DNA of 64,000 nucleotides from Planctomonas deserti (GCF_003067705.1 NZ_QANL01000003.1:496001-560000), one strand, 5' to 3'. Counted from the stretch's first letter, positions 51,759-60,805 are shown. The notes: generated by a model from the letters alone, not told the origin. Program-made: numbers and translations.

Positions 51759-52469
51759 TCACCGCGGTCGCTGGGCGCGGACCTTGAACGGATCGACACC
51801 CTTGGGGATGGGCATCGAGCTCTGTCCGAGGCTGTCCAGACGGTTGCTGACGGCGAGGATCTCTGTCTTGGTGAGCGTCTTCTTGAAGCGACGCAGTGAT
51901 CCCGCCAGCTTGTGCAGCTCGACGGAGTCCGGGTCGGGGCCGACGGTCACGAAGCCGACGGGCACATTGGGGAGCACGCGCTGCACCTTACGCCGCTCGT
52001 CTTCGAGCATGCGCTTCGTGCGGCTCTTGGGTCCCTCACCGATGAGCACGACGCCACCACGACCGACGGCGCGGTAGACCGCGTCCTGGGTCCTGCCGTT
52101 GACCGCCACCGGCATCTCGCTGCCGCGCCACCCGCGCTTGAGGGAGCTGCGAAGCACGACGCCGACGGCGCCCGGCTGGCCCTTCAGCTGCGAGTACGCC
52201 GCCTTCTCGGCCTTCCGGCCGAGGATGATGAGGAACAGCAGCATGCCGGCGAGGATGCCGGTGATGATGTACAGGATGATCGCGAGCACGCCGCCGCCGA
52301 CGAAGATCGACAGCAGCACGGCCACGATGATGGGGCCGAAGAAGCCGAGGGCCATCCACCAGACCGACGACTTGTCGTAGCGGCGGGTCATCTGGAACAC
52401 CTGCAGCATCTGCTTGATGCGGCCGGGTTCCTTGGCGGGAGAGGCGGGGGAGGCTTGGGCACGTGCCAT
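51759..52469 (-). CDS. DUF4191 domain-containing membrane protein
   Basis: 236 residues from ATG 52469. Two helices (about 38-57 and 60-82) lie after an amphipathic segment QMLQVFQMTRRYDK; the soluble part has KGQPGAVGVVL, GWRGSEMPVAVN and GPKSRTKRMLEDE, standard for DUF4191, an actinobacterial family of unknown function. Leaderless TATCCT-N6-ATG start. Co-oriented with the J-domain gene. Confidence 0.92.
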   Translation of the reverse strand: MARAQASPASPAKEPGRIKQMLQVFQMTRRYDKSSVWWMALGFFGPIIVAVLLSIFVGGGVLAIILYIITGILAGMLLFLIILGRKAEKAAYSQLKGQPGAVGVVLRSSLKRGWRGSEMPVAVNGRTQDAVYRAVGRGGVVLIGEGPKSRTKRMLEDERRKVQRVLPNVPVGFVTVGPDPDSVELHKLAGSLRRFKKTLTKTEILAVSNRLDSLGQSSMPIPKGVDPFKVRAQRPR

Positions 52470-52475
52470 GGCTCC

Positions 52476-52481
52476 AGGATA
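52476..52481 (-). promoter_or_regulatory. Leaderless -10 box
   Basis: TATCCT on the minus strand, 6 bases before ATG 52469. Confidence 0.5.
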
Positions 52482-52622
52482 CCGGTCGACGACCCCGCCT
52501 CGGACCGCGCCTAGGGCGCTCGCTGAGGCTCGCCTCTCGCTCCCACCCGGCGGTCACGGCGTCGGTTGCACCGGTGCGAAGCGTTCCCGCGGAAGGCCGT
52601 GCTGGAGCAGTTGACTGGCCGC

Positions 52623-54308
52623 ATGCGGGGATCGCGACGGAGGCGGCGGGCGGAGCACGAGCACGGCCGAGACGACCACAGCGCCGCGGAGACGCTGACC
52701 GAGCTCGCGACACGCCCGCTTCCCGGACCACCGCACGATCCCTTCCGGCTCGGCGGCGAGGACGACGCCCGCACCATCGGCGGCTACCGCGTCCTGCGAC
52801 TGCTCGGCAGGGGCAGCCGGGCCGACGTGTACCTCGGCCGGCTGCCGACGTGGCCTGAGCCTGCCGCACGCCGCTCCGAGGCCGACGAGGGACTGGCGCA
52901 GGGCGCGGACGAAAGGCGCCACACGTACGGCCTGCCGGTGGAGGTGGCACTGAAGGTCTTCCGATCAGAGGCGTCCGCCGAGAGCATCGATCGCGAGTTC
53001 GCGACGCTGTCGGCGGCTCCCTCGCGCCACGTCGTCCGTCTGCTCGACGTCGCGCGGGTGGCCGACGGGCCGGTCTGCCTCGTGCTGGCCCGCTGCGACG
53101 GCGGTTCCCTTCCCGCTCTGCTCGAGCGGCGCCGAAGCATCACCGCGGGGGAGGCCGTGACCGTGCTCGCGCCCATCCTCGAGGCCCTCGCCTGCATGCA
53201 CCGTGCCGGCTTCACCCACGGCGCGCTCCGGCTGCCGTCCGTGCTCTTCGATGGTTCGGGAGCCCCGGTGGTGGTCGGGTGGGGGCACGGCGTCTCGCTG
53301 CGGGACGACCGGGGGCGGCCGCCGGGGCTGGAGCGCCTCGCGGCGACGCCGGCCGTGGCCGAGGACCTGCGCCGGTTTGCGGCCGTCGCGGACGCCGTGC
53401 TCGCGCAGGTCGAGGGCGGAAGCCGCCTTGCCGCCACCGTGCGGGAGCTCACCGCGCGGCCGGACTCCGACACCGAAGGCCGGCTGTCCGACGCCCTGTT
53501 CGACTTCGCCGAGCCGCTCCCCGTTCAGTTCGTGCCGCCCGACCGGAGCGGTAGTGGCGTTGGCCCTTCGTCGCGGGTGTCCCGCCCACCGTCACGCCCG
53601 GGGTCGGGCAGTCAAGCCACCGGTCGCCACCGGCGCACCCCCGGCGCGCCCACGGAGGGGGCGGCGCCCGCGGTCCTCGAGAGGATCCGCGTCGCGGTGC
53701 GGTCGGTGCGGAGGCGGGTCTGGCTCGCGGCGGGTCTGGCCGTGATGGCCGCAGTCCTCGCGGCCACCCTCTCGCTCCTAAGCGGCGGGCCGCCCGCCGT
53801 GCCCTCGGGCGCCCCGGCGCCGGGAGGTACGGCGGCTGCCGGCCCGCTTCCGGCGGAGCCACCGCGCCGGTCGACGCCGGGGCCGATGTCACCCACGACG
53901 CCTCCGTCGCAGGAGGAGATGGACACAGCGGCACTGGAGTCGGCGATCGCCGGCGAGGATCCCGTCGTTGCGGCGTCCGCCCTGCTGCGGTTGCGCGCGG
54001 AGTGCCTGCGGGTGCGGTCCGCGGCCTGCCTGCGTGGCGTGGATCAACCCGGGTCGGTCGCGCTGGCGGCGGACCTGGCGGAACTGGAGCGACTCGACAG
54101 GCCGGGTGCCGGCGCGGAAACGGACTTGCAGACGAGCACCGACGCCGCCGAGCCCGCGGATGCGCCTGTCCTCGTCGAACGACTGGGCGGCACGGCGATC
54201 GTGTCGGTTCCCGCCTCGTCGCTCGGCGACTCCACGCCGGATACGCCACCGGCCTCGCTCCTGCTGATCAGGAGCGAGGCCGGATGGCGCATCCGCGACG
54301 TGCTGTGA
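52623..54308 (+). CDS. Membrane pseudokinase (Ser/Thr protein kinase fold)
   Basis: 561 residues from ATG 52623; TTG 52566 and GTG 52599 are alternative starts, none with a good ribosome site. Residues 55-250 follow a protein-kinase N- and C-lobe: glycine loop LLGRGSRADVYLG, Lys111 in VALKVF, and an HRD-like position reading FTHGALRLPSVLF, where both the catalytic Asp and the Asn are gone. The DFG position reads VVGWG. So ATP binding is possible but phosphotransfer is not expected. A helix (366-387) leads to a Pro/Ala-rich extracytoplasmic region and a small C-terminal domain. It may act as a scaffold in signalling at the wall. Confidence 0.75.
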   Translation: MRGSRRRRRAEHEHGRDDHSAAETLTELATRPLPGPPHDPFRLGGEDDARTIGGYRVLRLLGRGSRADVYLGRLPTWPEPAARRSEADEGLAQGADERRHTYGLPVEVALKVFRSEASAESIDREFATLSAAPSRHVVRLLDVARVADGPVCLVLARCDGGSLPALLERRRSITAGEAVTVLAPILEALACMHRAGFTHGALRLPSVLFDGSGAPVVVGWGHGVSLRDDRGRPPGLERLAATPAVAEDLRRFAAVADAVLAQVEGGSRLAATVRELTARPDSDTEGRLSDALFDFAEPLPVQFVPPDRSGSGVGPSSRVSRPPSRPGSGSQATGRHRRTPGAPTEGAAPAVLERIRVAVRSVRRRVWLAAGLAVMAAVLAATLSLLSGGPPAVPSGAPAPGGTAAAGPLPAEPPRRSTPGPMSPTTPPSQEEMDTAALESAIAGEDPVVAASALLRLRAECLRVRSAACLRGVDQPGSVALAADLAELERLDRPGAGAETDLQTSTDAAEPADAPVLVERLGGTAIVSVPASSLGDSTPDTPPASLLLIRSEAGWRIRDVL

Positions 54309-54342
54309 GACCCGGTGTCCCGGTCCCTGCGTGCGGGCGGAG

Positions 54343-55842
54343 TTAGATGCCCAGGTCGGCGGCGAAGTCGCCCGCCTCGAGGCGGTTCTTCACCTGCACC
54401 AGGAAGCGGGCGGCGTCCGCGCCGTCCACGATGCGGTGGTCGTAGGACAGGGCCAGGTACACCATGGAGCGCACGGCGATCGCGTCGACGCCGCCCTGCG
54501 AGATCACCACGGGCCGCTTCACGACCGTTCCGGTGCCGAGGATGGCGACCTGCGGCAGGAAGACGACGGGCGTGTCGAACAGCGCGCCACGCGATCCGGT
54601 GTTGGTCAGCGTGAAGGTGCCGCCGGCAAGCTCGTCCGGGGTCAGCTTGTTGTCCCGCGTGCGTGCCGCGAGGTCCGCGATCTCCCTGGCGAAGTCGGCG
54701 AGGTTCTTGTCGCCGGCGTTCTTCACCACGGGGGTCAGCAGGCCACGCTCGGTGTCGACGGCGATGCTGATGTTCTCGTGGTCCGGGTAGACGATGCTGC
54801 TGTTCTCGACGTCGATCGTGGCGTTGACGATCGGGTAGGACTTCAGCGCCTCCGTCGCCGCGAGAGCGAAGAACGGCAGGAACGACAGCTTGGAGCCGGT
54901 CTCCTTGGCGAAGCGGTCCTTCACCGAGTTGCGGAACTCCGCGACCTTCGTCACGTCCACCTCGACGACCGAGGTGAGCTGCGCCGAGGCCTGCATCGAC
55001 TTGACCGCACGGTCCGCCACGACCTTGCGCAGGCGGGACATCTTGACGGTCGTTCCGCGCAGGGGCGAGATCTCGACGACGGCGGGCTTGGCCTCGGTGG
55101 GGGCGGCAGCGGCCGGGGTGGCGGCCTTCTCGGCCGCGGCGAGCACGTCCTCCTTGCGGATGCGGCCGCCGACGCCCGTTCCGGTGATGCCGGAGAGGTC
55201 GACGCCCTTCTCGTGCGCGAGCTTGCGGACCAGCGGGGTGACGTAACCGGCGTTGGAGCCGCCCGACGGGGCCTCGGTGGAAGCGGCGGGAGCCGCGGCC
55301 GGAGTGGGCGCGGCAGGGGCCGCAGCCGGTGCCGGGGGAGCGGCGGGCGCGGCCGGGGCGGCGGGCATGGGCTGCTCGGACGCGGCGGGCTGCTCCTGCT
55401 CGGCGGCGGGGGCAGGCTCGGGCTCGGCGGGGGCGGGCACCGGGTCGCCGGGCTCCGCGTAGTTGGAGGGCACGACGGCCTCCTCCGGCTCCTCCTCGGC
55501 GGCGGGCGTCTCCTGAGCGGGCGTCTCCTCCGTGGCGGGCGCGGGCTCCGCGGCGGGGGCGGGCTCCTCGGCCGCGGGGGCGGGCTCCTCGGCCGCGGCA
55601 CCGGATCCGTCACCGATGCGCACGAGGGCGGTGCCGACCTCCACGGTCTCGTCCTCCTGCACGAGGATCTCCTCGATCACGCCGGCGACGGGCGACGGGA
55701 TCTCGGTGTCCACCTTGTCCGTCGACACCTCGAGCAGGGGCTCGTCGACCTCGACGGAGTCGCCCACGTTCTTGAGCCAGCGGGTGACCGTACCCTCGGT
55801 GACACTCTCGCCGAGTGCGGGAAGGTTGACGGATTCGCTCAT
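54343..55842 (-). CDS. sucB: 2-oxoacid dehydrogenase E2 (dihydrolipoamide acyltransferase)
   Basis: 499 residues from ATG 55842 with GAGGAGA upstream. One lipoyl domain with the attachment Lys in EVSTDKVDTE, an Ala/Pro/Glu-rich linker, an E3-binding domain (VTPLVRKLAHEKGVDL to GGRIRKED), and the acyltransferase core ending with ALSYDHRIVDGADAARFL. In actinobacteria this E2 serves pyruvate dehydrogenase and the 2-oxoglutarate complex. It lies 68 bases after lpd in one operon. Symbol is by family; dlaT or aceF are also in use. Confidence 0.95.
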   Translation of the reverse strand: MSESVNLPALGESVTEGTVTRWLKNVGDSVEVDEPLLEVSTDKVDTEIPSPVAGVIEEILVQEDETVEVGTALVRIGDGSGAAAEEPAPAAEEPAPAAEPAPATEETPAQETPAAEEEPEEAVVPSNYAEPGDPVPAPAEPEPAPAAEQEQPAASEQPMPAAPAAPAAPPAPAAAPAAPTPAAAPAASTEAPSGGSNAGYVTPLVRKLAHEKGVDLSGITGTGVGGRIRKEDVLAAAEKAATPAAAAPTEAKPAVVEISPLRGTTVKMSRLRKVVADRAVKSMQASAQLTSVVEVDVTKVAEFRNSVKDRFAKETGSKLSFLPFFALAATEALKSYPIVNATIDVENSSIVYPDHENISIAVDTERGLLTPVVKNAGDKNLADFAREIADLAARTRDNKLTPDELAGGTFTLTNTGSRGALFDTPVVFLPQVAILGTGTVVKRPVVISQGGVDAIAVRSMVYLALSYDHRIVDGADAARFLVQVKNRLEAGDFAADLGI

Positions 55843-55910
55843 TGGTTATGTCTCCTCTAGACGCGTCGTGCGCGACTGTCGTTCGTGTTGGGTCTGTCTC
55901 GACTTCTGGA

Positions 55911-57284
55911 TTACAGCGCGTGCAGGGGGAAGCCGGACAGCGCGAGGTGCGCCTCACCCAGCGTCTCGTTCTGAGTGGGGTGAGCGTGGATCAGGCTCGC
56001 GACGTCCTCGGGGTACGCCTCCCAGTTCACGATGAGCTGCGCCTCGCCGATCTGCTCGCCCATGCGGGCGCCGATCATGTGCACTCCGACGACCGGGCCG
56101 TCGTTGACCCGGACGACCTTGACGAAGCCGGCCGTGCCGATGATGGAGCTGCGGGCGTTGCCGCCGAGGTTGTACTCGTAGGTGGAGACCTTGTCGGCCC
56201 CGTACTTCGCCGCGGCCTTCGCCTCGGTGTAGCCGACGGAGGCGATCTCCGGGTCGCAGTAGGTGACCTTGGGAATGTTGACGTCCTCGACGATCTGCGG
56301 GTTGTGGCCCGCGATCTCCTCGGCCACGAAGATGCCCTGCTGGAACCCGCGGTGGGCCAGCTGCAGGCCGGGGACGATGTCGCCGACGGCGTAGACGCCG
56401 GGCACGTTGGTGGCCAGGCGCTCGTTGGTGAGGACGAACCCGCGGTCCATCTGTACCCCGACCTCCTCGAAGCCGAGGCCGGCGGTGGCGGGGCCGCGCC
56501 CGACCGCCACGAGGAGGAGCTCCGCCTCGACGGTCTTGCCGTTTTCCAGCGTCACGACGACGCCGTTGTCGTCCTGCGTGACACCCTGGAAGCGGACGCC
56601 GGTGGAGAAGTTGATGCCGCGCTTGCGGAAGGCCCGCTCCAGCTGCTTGCTGATGCTCTCCTCCTCATTCGGCACGAGGTGGGGGAGAGCCTCGATGATG
56701 GTCACCTCGGCGCCGAAGGACTTCCACACGCTCGCGAACTCGACGCCGATGACGCCGCCGCCGAGCACCGCCACGCGCTTGGGCACGTAGTCGAGCTCGA
56801 GCGCCTGCTCGGAGGTGATGACGCGGCCGCCCAGCTCGAGGCCGGGGAGCGAGCGGGAGTACGAGCCCGTCGCCAGGATGATGTTCTTGCCGACGATGCG
56901 GTCCTCGCCGACCTGGACGGTGTTCGGCGCGACGAGCTTGCCCTCACCCTCGATGACGGTGATGCCGCGCGCCTTGATGAGCCCGACCAGGCCTTTGAAC
57001 TTGCTCGTGATGATGCCCGTGCGGTACGCGCTGAGAGCCGGCATGTCGACGCCGTCGAACGAGGCGGTGATGCCGTACTTCGCGGAGTCGCGGGCGCCGT
57101 CGGCCAATTCGGCCGCGTGCAGGAGTGCCTTGGTGGGGACGCAACCCCAGTGCAGACAGGTGCCGCCCAGCTTGTTCTTCTCGATCAGTCCGACAGTGAA
57201 TCCGAGCTGGCTCGCGCGCAGCGCTGCCGCGTAGCCACCACTTCCTCCGCCGAGCACCACAATGTCAAAATTCTGTTCCGACAC
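55911..57284 (-). CDS. lpdA: Dihydrolipoyl dehydrogenase (E3)
   Basis: 457 residues from GTG 57284 with AAGGGAG upstream. FAD site DIVVLGGGSGGYAAAL, redox-active disulfide GGTCLHWGCVPTK, NAD site VAVLGGGVIGVEFA, AVGDI and the C-terminal His-Glu pair IHAHPTQNE. It reoxidises lipoamide for PDH and OGDH complexes. First gene of the lpd-sucB operon. Confidence 0.97.
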   Translation of the reverse strand: MSEQNFDIVVLGGGSGGYAAALRASQLGFTVGLIEKNKLGGTCLHWGCVPTKALLHAAELADGARDSAKYGITASFDGVDMPALSAYRTGIITSKFKGLVGLIKARGITVIEGEGKLVAPNTVQVGEDRIVGKNIILATGSYSRSLPGLELGGRVITSEQALELDYVPKRVAVLGGGVIGVEFASVWKSFGAEVTIIEALPHLVPNEEESISKQLERAFRKRGINFSTGVRFQGVTQDDNGVVVTLENGKTVEAELLLVAVGRGPATAGLGFEEVGVQMDRGFVLTNERLATNVPGVYAVGDIVPGLQLAHRGFQQGIFVAEEIAGHNPQIVEDVNIPKVTYCDPEIASVGYTEAKAAAKYGADKVSTYEYNLGGNARSSIIGTAGFVKVVRVNDGPVVGVHMIGARMGEQIGEAQLIVNWEAYPEDVASLIHAHPTQNETLGEAHLALSGFPLHAL

Positions 57285-57381
57285 TTGAGTTACTCCCTTG
57301 TCTGCATCAGGTTGTGCATGCGTCTGGCGCCACCGCTGGCGCGTCATTCGACCCGTGATTTTTGAGCCGGTTACGAGCCTA

Positions 57382-58890
57382 CTACGCGCGTGAAATGTCC
57401 TCGGCCAGGGTGATCAGGGACCGCACGGTGACTCCCGTCGGGCCCTTCCCGGTGAAGCCGTAGGGCGACCCGACGTTGTTCGACGGGCCGGCGATGTCGA
57501 GGTGCGCCCACGGGATGCGCGGAGCGTCCTCGCCGTCACCCGTCGTGCCGATGAACTCCTTGAGGAAGGTGCCGGCGAGCAGCATGCCGCCCGCGGTGTT
57601 GCCGGGCTTCGCGTTGGCGAGGTCCGCGACATCGGAGTTGAGCAGCGCGCGGAACTCCCCGGGGAGCGGGAGGGGCCAGATCGCCTCGCCCGAGCGGCGT
57701 CCGGCCTCGGCGACCTGGGAGACGAAGGCCTCGTCGCCCATGGCGCCCGTCGTGCGGTAGCCGAGCGCGACGATCTGGGCGCCGGTGAGGGTGGCGACGT
57801 CGACGATGTAGTCGGGGCGCTCCTCGCTCGCGGCCACCAGCCCGTCGGCGAGCACGAGCCGCCCCTCCGCATCGGTGTTGAGCACCTCGACGGTCTTCCC
57901 GCCGCGGATGGTCAGCACGTCGTCGACGCGCATCGCCGTGCCGGAGGGCATGTTCTCGGCGACGCAGAGCCACGCGGTGACCCGCAGCGGGAGACCGAGG
58001 CGGGCGACGGCGAGCGCGACCTCGAGCACGGTCGCCGCACCCGTCATGTCGAACTTCATGCCGATCATCGGCACCGCCGGCTTCAGCGACAGGCCGCCGG
58101 AGTCGAAGGTGATGCCCTTGCCGACCAGCGCGAGGTGCTTCGTCGCGCCCTCGGGGGAGTAGCTGACCTTGACCAGCCGCGGCGGCCGGGCGGAGCCGGC
58201 GCCGACGCCGAGGATGCCGCCGAAGCCCTCGGCCGCGAGCTCCTCCTCGTCCCACACCCGGACCTCGACGGGAAGGCCGGCCGCGTGCGCACGGGCGGCG
58301 TCGGCGAGCGCGGCGGGCGGAAGGTCCCGCGGGGGAGTGTTCACGAGGTCGCGGATGGCGTGCACCGCGCCAGCGACGGCCGCGGTGCGGGCGAGCAGGG
58401 CGTCCGCAGCCTCGCCGTCGGCACCGCCGACCACCGTGATGTGGGGCGCGGGGGTCTTCGTCGAGCTCTTCGACGTGCCGCGGTAGTCGGTGTAGGAGTA
58501 GCCGGCGATGGCCGCGCCCTCGAGCACGGCGCCGAGGGCACCGTCGGCGTCGGTGGGCAGCGCGAGCGCCACCGACTCGACGCCGGTCAGCTGGCGCACG
58601 GCCGAGCCCGCGGCGTAGCGCAGAGTGTCCGGCGTGACCGGCGCGGAGCCGAGACCGATGAGCGCGATGCTCGACGCTGCGATGCCGTCGGCCTGCACGC
58701 GGGTGAGCTCGTCCTCGCCGCCGCGGACGCCGAGAGCGGACAATGCGCCCGCCAGGCCGGCGAAGTCGTCCGAGCCGCCGGGTCCGAGCAGCGACACGCC
58801 CGCGCCGTCCGGTGCGACGGCGAGCACGAGGACGTCTGCTTCGACATCGGAGGGGGAGGCGGACGAGAGCGACACGGAGGAGAACGGCAT
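57382..58890 (-). CDS. pepA: Leucyl aminopeptidase (M17)
   Basis: 502 residues from ATG 58890. Signature NTDAEGRLVLAD and metal-site segments GKGITFDSGG, KFDMTGAA and MPSGTAMRVDD are intact. It is a hexameric cytoplasmic Zn/Mn aminopeptidase. Leaderless TAGGCT-N7-ATG start, divergent from the PAC2 gene. The frame runs on upstream of the start but that part has no conserved sequence. Confidence 0.96.
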   Translation of the reverse strand: MPFSSVSLSSASPSDVEADVLVLAVAPDGAGVSLLGPGGSDDFAGLAGALSALGVRGGEDELTRVQADGIAASSIALIGLGSAPVTPDTLRYAAGSAVRQLTGVESVALALPTDADGALGAVLEGAAIAGYSYTDYRGTSKSSTKTPAPHITVVGGADGEAADALLARTAAVAGAVHAIRDLVNTPPRDLPPAALADAARAHAAGLPVEVRVWDEEELAAEGFGGILGVGAGSARPPRLVKVSYSPEGATKHLALVGKGITFDSGGLSLKPAVPMIGMKFDMTGAATVLEVALAVARLGLPLRVTAWLCVAENMPSGTAMRVDDVLTIRGGKTVEVLNTDAEGRLVLADGLVAASEERPDYIVDVATLTGAQIVALGYRTTGAMGDEAFVSQVAEAGRRSGEAIWPLPLPGEFRALLNSDVADLANAKPGNTAGGMLLAGTFLKEFIGTTGDGEDAPRIPWAHLDIAGPSNNVGSPYGFTGKGPTGVTVRSLITLAEDISRA

Positions 58891-58897
58891 GGGGAAA

Positions 58898-58903
58898 AGC
58901 CTA
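58898..58903 (-). promoter_or_regulatory. Leaderless -10 box of pepA
   Basis: TAGGCT on the minus strand, 7 bases before ATG 58890. Confidence 0.45.
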
Positions 58904-59024
58904 GACCGGGCGTCGGGGCCGTCCTGGGCCGGGGCCAACGTCGACCTCGAGGAGAGGGCCGAGTGTTCGCTGATGGCACCACCGGTATGGCGGCGTCCGG
59001 GGGGATGCCCAGACGCCCGCGGTT

Positions 59025-59030
59025 TAGAGT
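59025..59030 (+). promoter_or_regulatory. Leaderless -10 box
   Basis: TAGAGT ends 7 bases before ATG 59038. Confidence 0.45.
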
Positions 59031-59037
59031 TGAGCGC

Positions 59038-59961
59038 ATGGACCCGTCGGATCTGTACGACCTCGACCCCGCGGCGCATGACGTGCCCGCCGGGCTGCAC
59101 CTCGTTGCCGGTCTCACAGGCTTCGCCGATGCGGGTTCCGCGGTCACCCAGTTCACCGAGTACCTGCTCGACACCCTGGAGCACCGCGTCGTCGCGTCCT
59201 TCGACGTCGACACGCTGCTGGACTACCGCGCCCGTCGTCCCACCATGTACTTCGACCAGGACCACCTGACCGACTACCGGCCGGCGAAGCTGAACCTCTA
59301 CCTCGCCCGTGACGAGCTCGGTCAGCAGTTCCTGCTTCTCGCGGGCTTCGAGCCCGACTTCCAGTGGGAGCGGTTCACCGCCGCCGTGCTCGGGCTCGTC
59401 GACCGCTTCCAGGTCTCGACCACCACGTGGGTGCACGCGATCCCGATGCCGGTTCCGCACACGCGCCCCATCAGCGTCACAGTGAGCGGCAACCGCACCG
59501 AGCTCATCGACTCGCTCTCGGTGTGGAAGCCGCACACCCAGGTGCCCGCGAACGCGCTGCACCTCGTGGAGTTCCGGCTGCACCACCTGGGTCACCCGGT
59601 GACCGGGTTCGTGCTCCTCATCCCGCACTACCTCGCGGACACCGAGTACCCGTCGGCCGCGGTCGCGTCCCTCGAGAGCATCAGTGCGGCGACGGGGCTC
59701 ATCTTCCCCACGGACCGGCTGCGCGAGGAGGGCCGCGACTTCATCGCGAAGATCGACGAGCAGGTGGCGACCAACCAGGAGCTCGGGCGGCTCGTCTCGA
59801 CGCTCGAGCAGCGTCACGACAGCTATATGGAGGACTCCCCGCTGCGCTCGCCGCTCACGGACGAGGACGGCCTGCTGCCGAGCGCGGACGAGATCGCGGC
59901 GGAGCTCGAGAAGTTCCTGGCCCACCGGCGCACCGGCGACGACGAGCAGCCGCGCTCCTAA
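59038..59961 (+). CDS. PAC2-family protein (proteasome assembly chaperone-like)
   Basis: 307 residues from ATG 59038. It follows the actinobacterial PAC2 pattern: LVAGLTGFADAGSAVTQF, DVDTLLDYRARRPTM, DYRPAKLNLYLARD, GFEPDFQWERF and VPHTRPISVTVSGN. The archaeal and eukaryotic relatives chaperone proteasome assembly; whether this one does is unproven, and no proteasome genes are in the window. The C-terminus is a charged helix. Confidence 0.9.
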   Translation: MDPSDLYDLDPAAHDVPAGLHLVAGLTGFADAGSAVTQFTEYLLDTLEHRVVASFDVDTLLDYRARRPTMYFDQDHLTDYRPAKLNLYLARDELGQQFLLLAGFEPDFQWERFTAAVLGLVDRFQVSTTTWVHAIPMPVPHTRPISVTVSGNRTELIDSLSVWKPHTQVPANALHLVEFRLHHLGHPVTGFVLLIPHYLADTEYPSAAVASLESISAATGLIFPTDRLREEGRDFIAKIDEQVATNQELGRLVSTLEQRHDSYMEDSPLRSPLTDEDGLLPSADEIAAELEKFLAHRRTGDDEQPRS

Positions 59962-60025
59962 GCGCGTCCGTCTTGAATCGCGGAGCGTCCGGTCCCGCTC
60001 AGAGCCCGCTCAGAGGGCCTCCGGT

Positions 60026-60256
60026 CTAGCCGGCCTGCGGCCTCGGGCAGCTCATGTACGTGCGCGGACCCGAGCGGTCGACGACGTGCTCGTCCATCGG
60101 AAGGCCGCAGAGCGGGCAGGCACCGCCGCGGGGCGGCGGGGGAGCGAGCGGCTCGTTCGGGTCGCCGAGCTGAGCCGGGCCCATGAAGGGGCGCAGGGAG
60201 CGGTTCAGTCCGTTGACGAAGCTGCTCACTCGGTCGGCAGGGGTGCGCTTTCGCAT
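60026..60256 (-). CDS. Small Cys-motif protein (76 aa)
   Basis: 76 residues from ATG 60256. ACPLCGLPMDEHVVDRS and YMSCPRP give a CxxC plus a third Cys with a His, suggesting a small metal-binding knuckle. The N-terminal half is basic (MRKRTPADRVSSFVNGLNRS). Found beside PAC2 genes in related actinobacteria as I recall, but no function is known. Leaderless TACGCT-N6-ATG start. Confidence 0.75.
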   Translation of the reverse strand: MRKRTPADRVSSFVNGLNRSLRPFMGPAQLGDPNEPLAPPPPRGGACPLCGLPMDEHVVDRSGPRTYMSCPRPQAG

Positions 60257-60262
60257 ACCAGC

Positions 60263-60268
60263 AGCGTA
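60263..60268 (-). promoter_or_regulatory. Leaderless -10 box of the Cys-motif gene
   Basis: TACGCT on the minus strand, 6 bases before ATG 60256. Shares bases 60267-60268 with the plus-strand box TACTAT. Confidence 0.5.
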
Positions 60269-60272
60269 CTAT
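60267..60272 (+). promoter_or_regulatory. -10 box of the marR transcript
   Basis: TACTAT ends 6 bases before a GTG at 60279 that opens a 10-codon frame overlapping the marR start. Confidence 0.4.
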
Positions 60273-60278
60273 TCAATC

Positions 60279-60311
60279 GTGCGCTACACAATCTCAAGGG
60301 ACGCCGGATGA
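60279..60311 (+). CDS. Possible 10-codon leader peptide before marR
   Basis: GTG 60279 lies 6 bases after TACTAT and encodes VRYTISRDAG; its TGA overlaps the ATG of the MarR gene (ATGA). If transcription starts here, the leader peptide would be read leaderless and couple to marR. Too short to support further. Confidence 0.25.
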   Translation: MRYTISRDAG

Positions 60312-60760
60312 CGACGATGGTCGAGAACCCGCTCGCCCTGCAGAACCAGGTCTGCTTCCAGGTCGCCGTCGCCGCGCGCAGTGTGCTCGGCGTCTACCGC
60401 CCGATCCTCGAACCGCTCGGGCTGACGCATCCCCAGTACCTCGTGATGCTCGTGCTGTGGGAGAACGGGGGCAGCTCGGTGCGGGACCTCGGCACGGCGC
60501 TGCGGCTCGACTCCGCCACGCTCTCGCCGCTGCTCAAGCGGCTGGAGGCGGCGGGCCTGGTGCGGCGCGCCCGTTCGGTCGAGGACGAGCGCGTCGTCGT
60601 GGTGTCGCTCACCGCCGAGGGCACGGCGCTCCGTGAGCGCGCGCTCGAGGTTCCGGGCCGGGTCGTCGAGACCCTCGGTCTCGAGCTCGCCGAGCTCGAG
60701 ACGCTGCGTGACGGCCTCTCCGCCTTCATCACGGCAGCGGACGCGCGCAGCCGCCCCTGA
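60308..60760 (+). CDS. MarR-family transcriptional regulator
   Basis: 150 residues from ATG 60308 with AAGGGA upstream. Winged helix: LTHPQYLVMLVLWENGG, LGTALRLDSATLSPLLKRLE, and the wing RARSVEDERVVVVSLT, the DxR motif of MarR. It probably represses from a site in the compact divergent promoter region. The similar start region and PQYLVMLVLWE resemble OhrR-like regulators, but the N-terminus has only one Cys (NQVCFQVA), as in one-Cys OhrR sensors of peroxides. Ligand inferred. An MFS gene follows 57 bases later. Confidence 0.9.
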   Translation: MTTMVENPLALQNQVCFQVAVAARSVLGVYRPILEPLGLTHPQYLVMLVLWENGGSSVRDLGTALRLDSATLSPLLKRLEAAGLVRRARSVEDERVVVVSLTAEGTALRERALEVPGRVVETLGLELAELETLRDGLSAFITAADARSRP

Positions 60761-60805
60761 CCCCGCCCGATCCGGCCCGCGGGGAAGCCCGCGCCGCCGC
60801 GCGGG

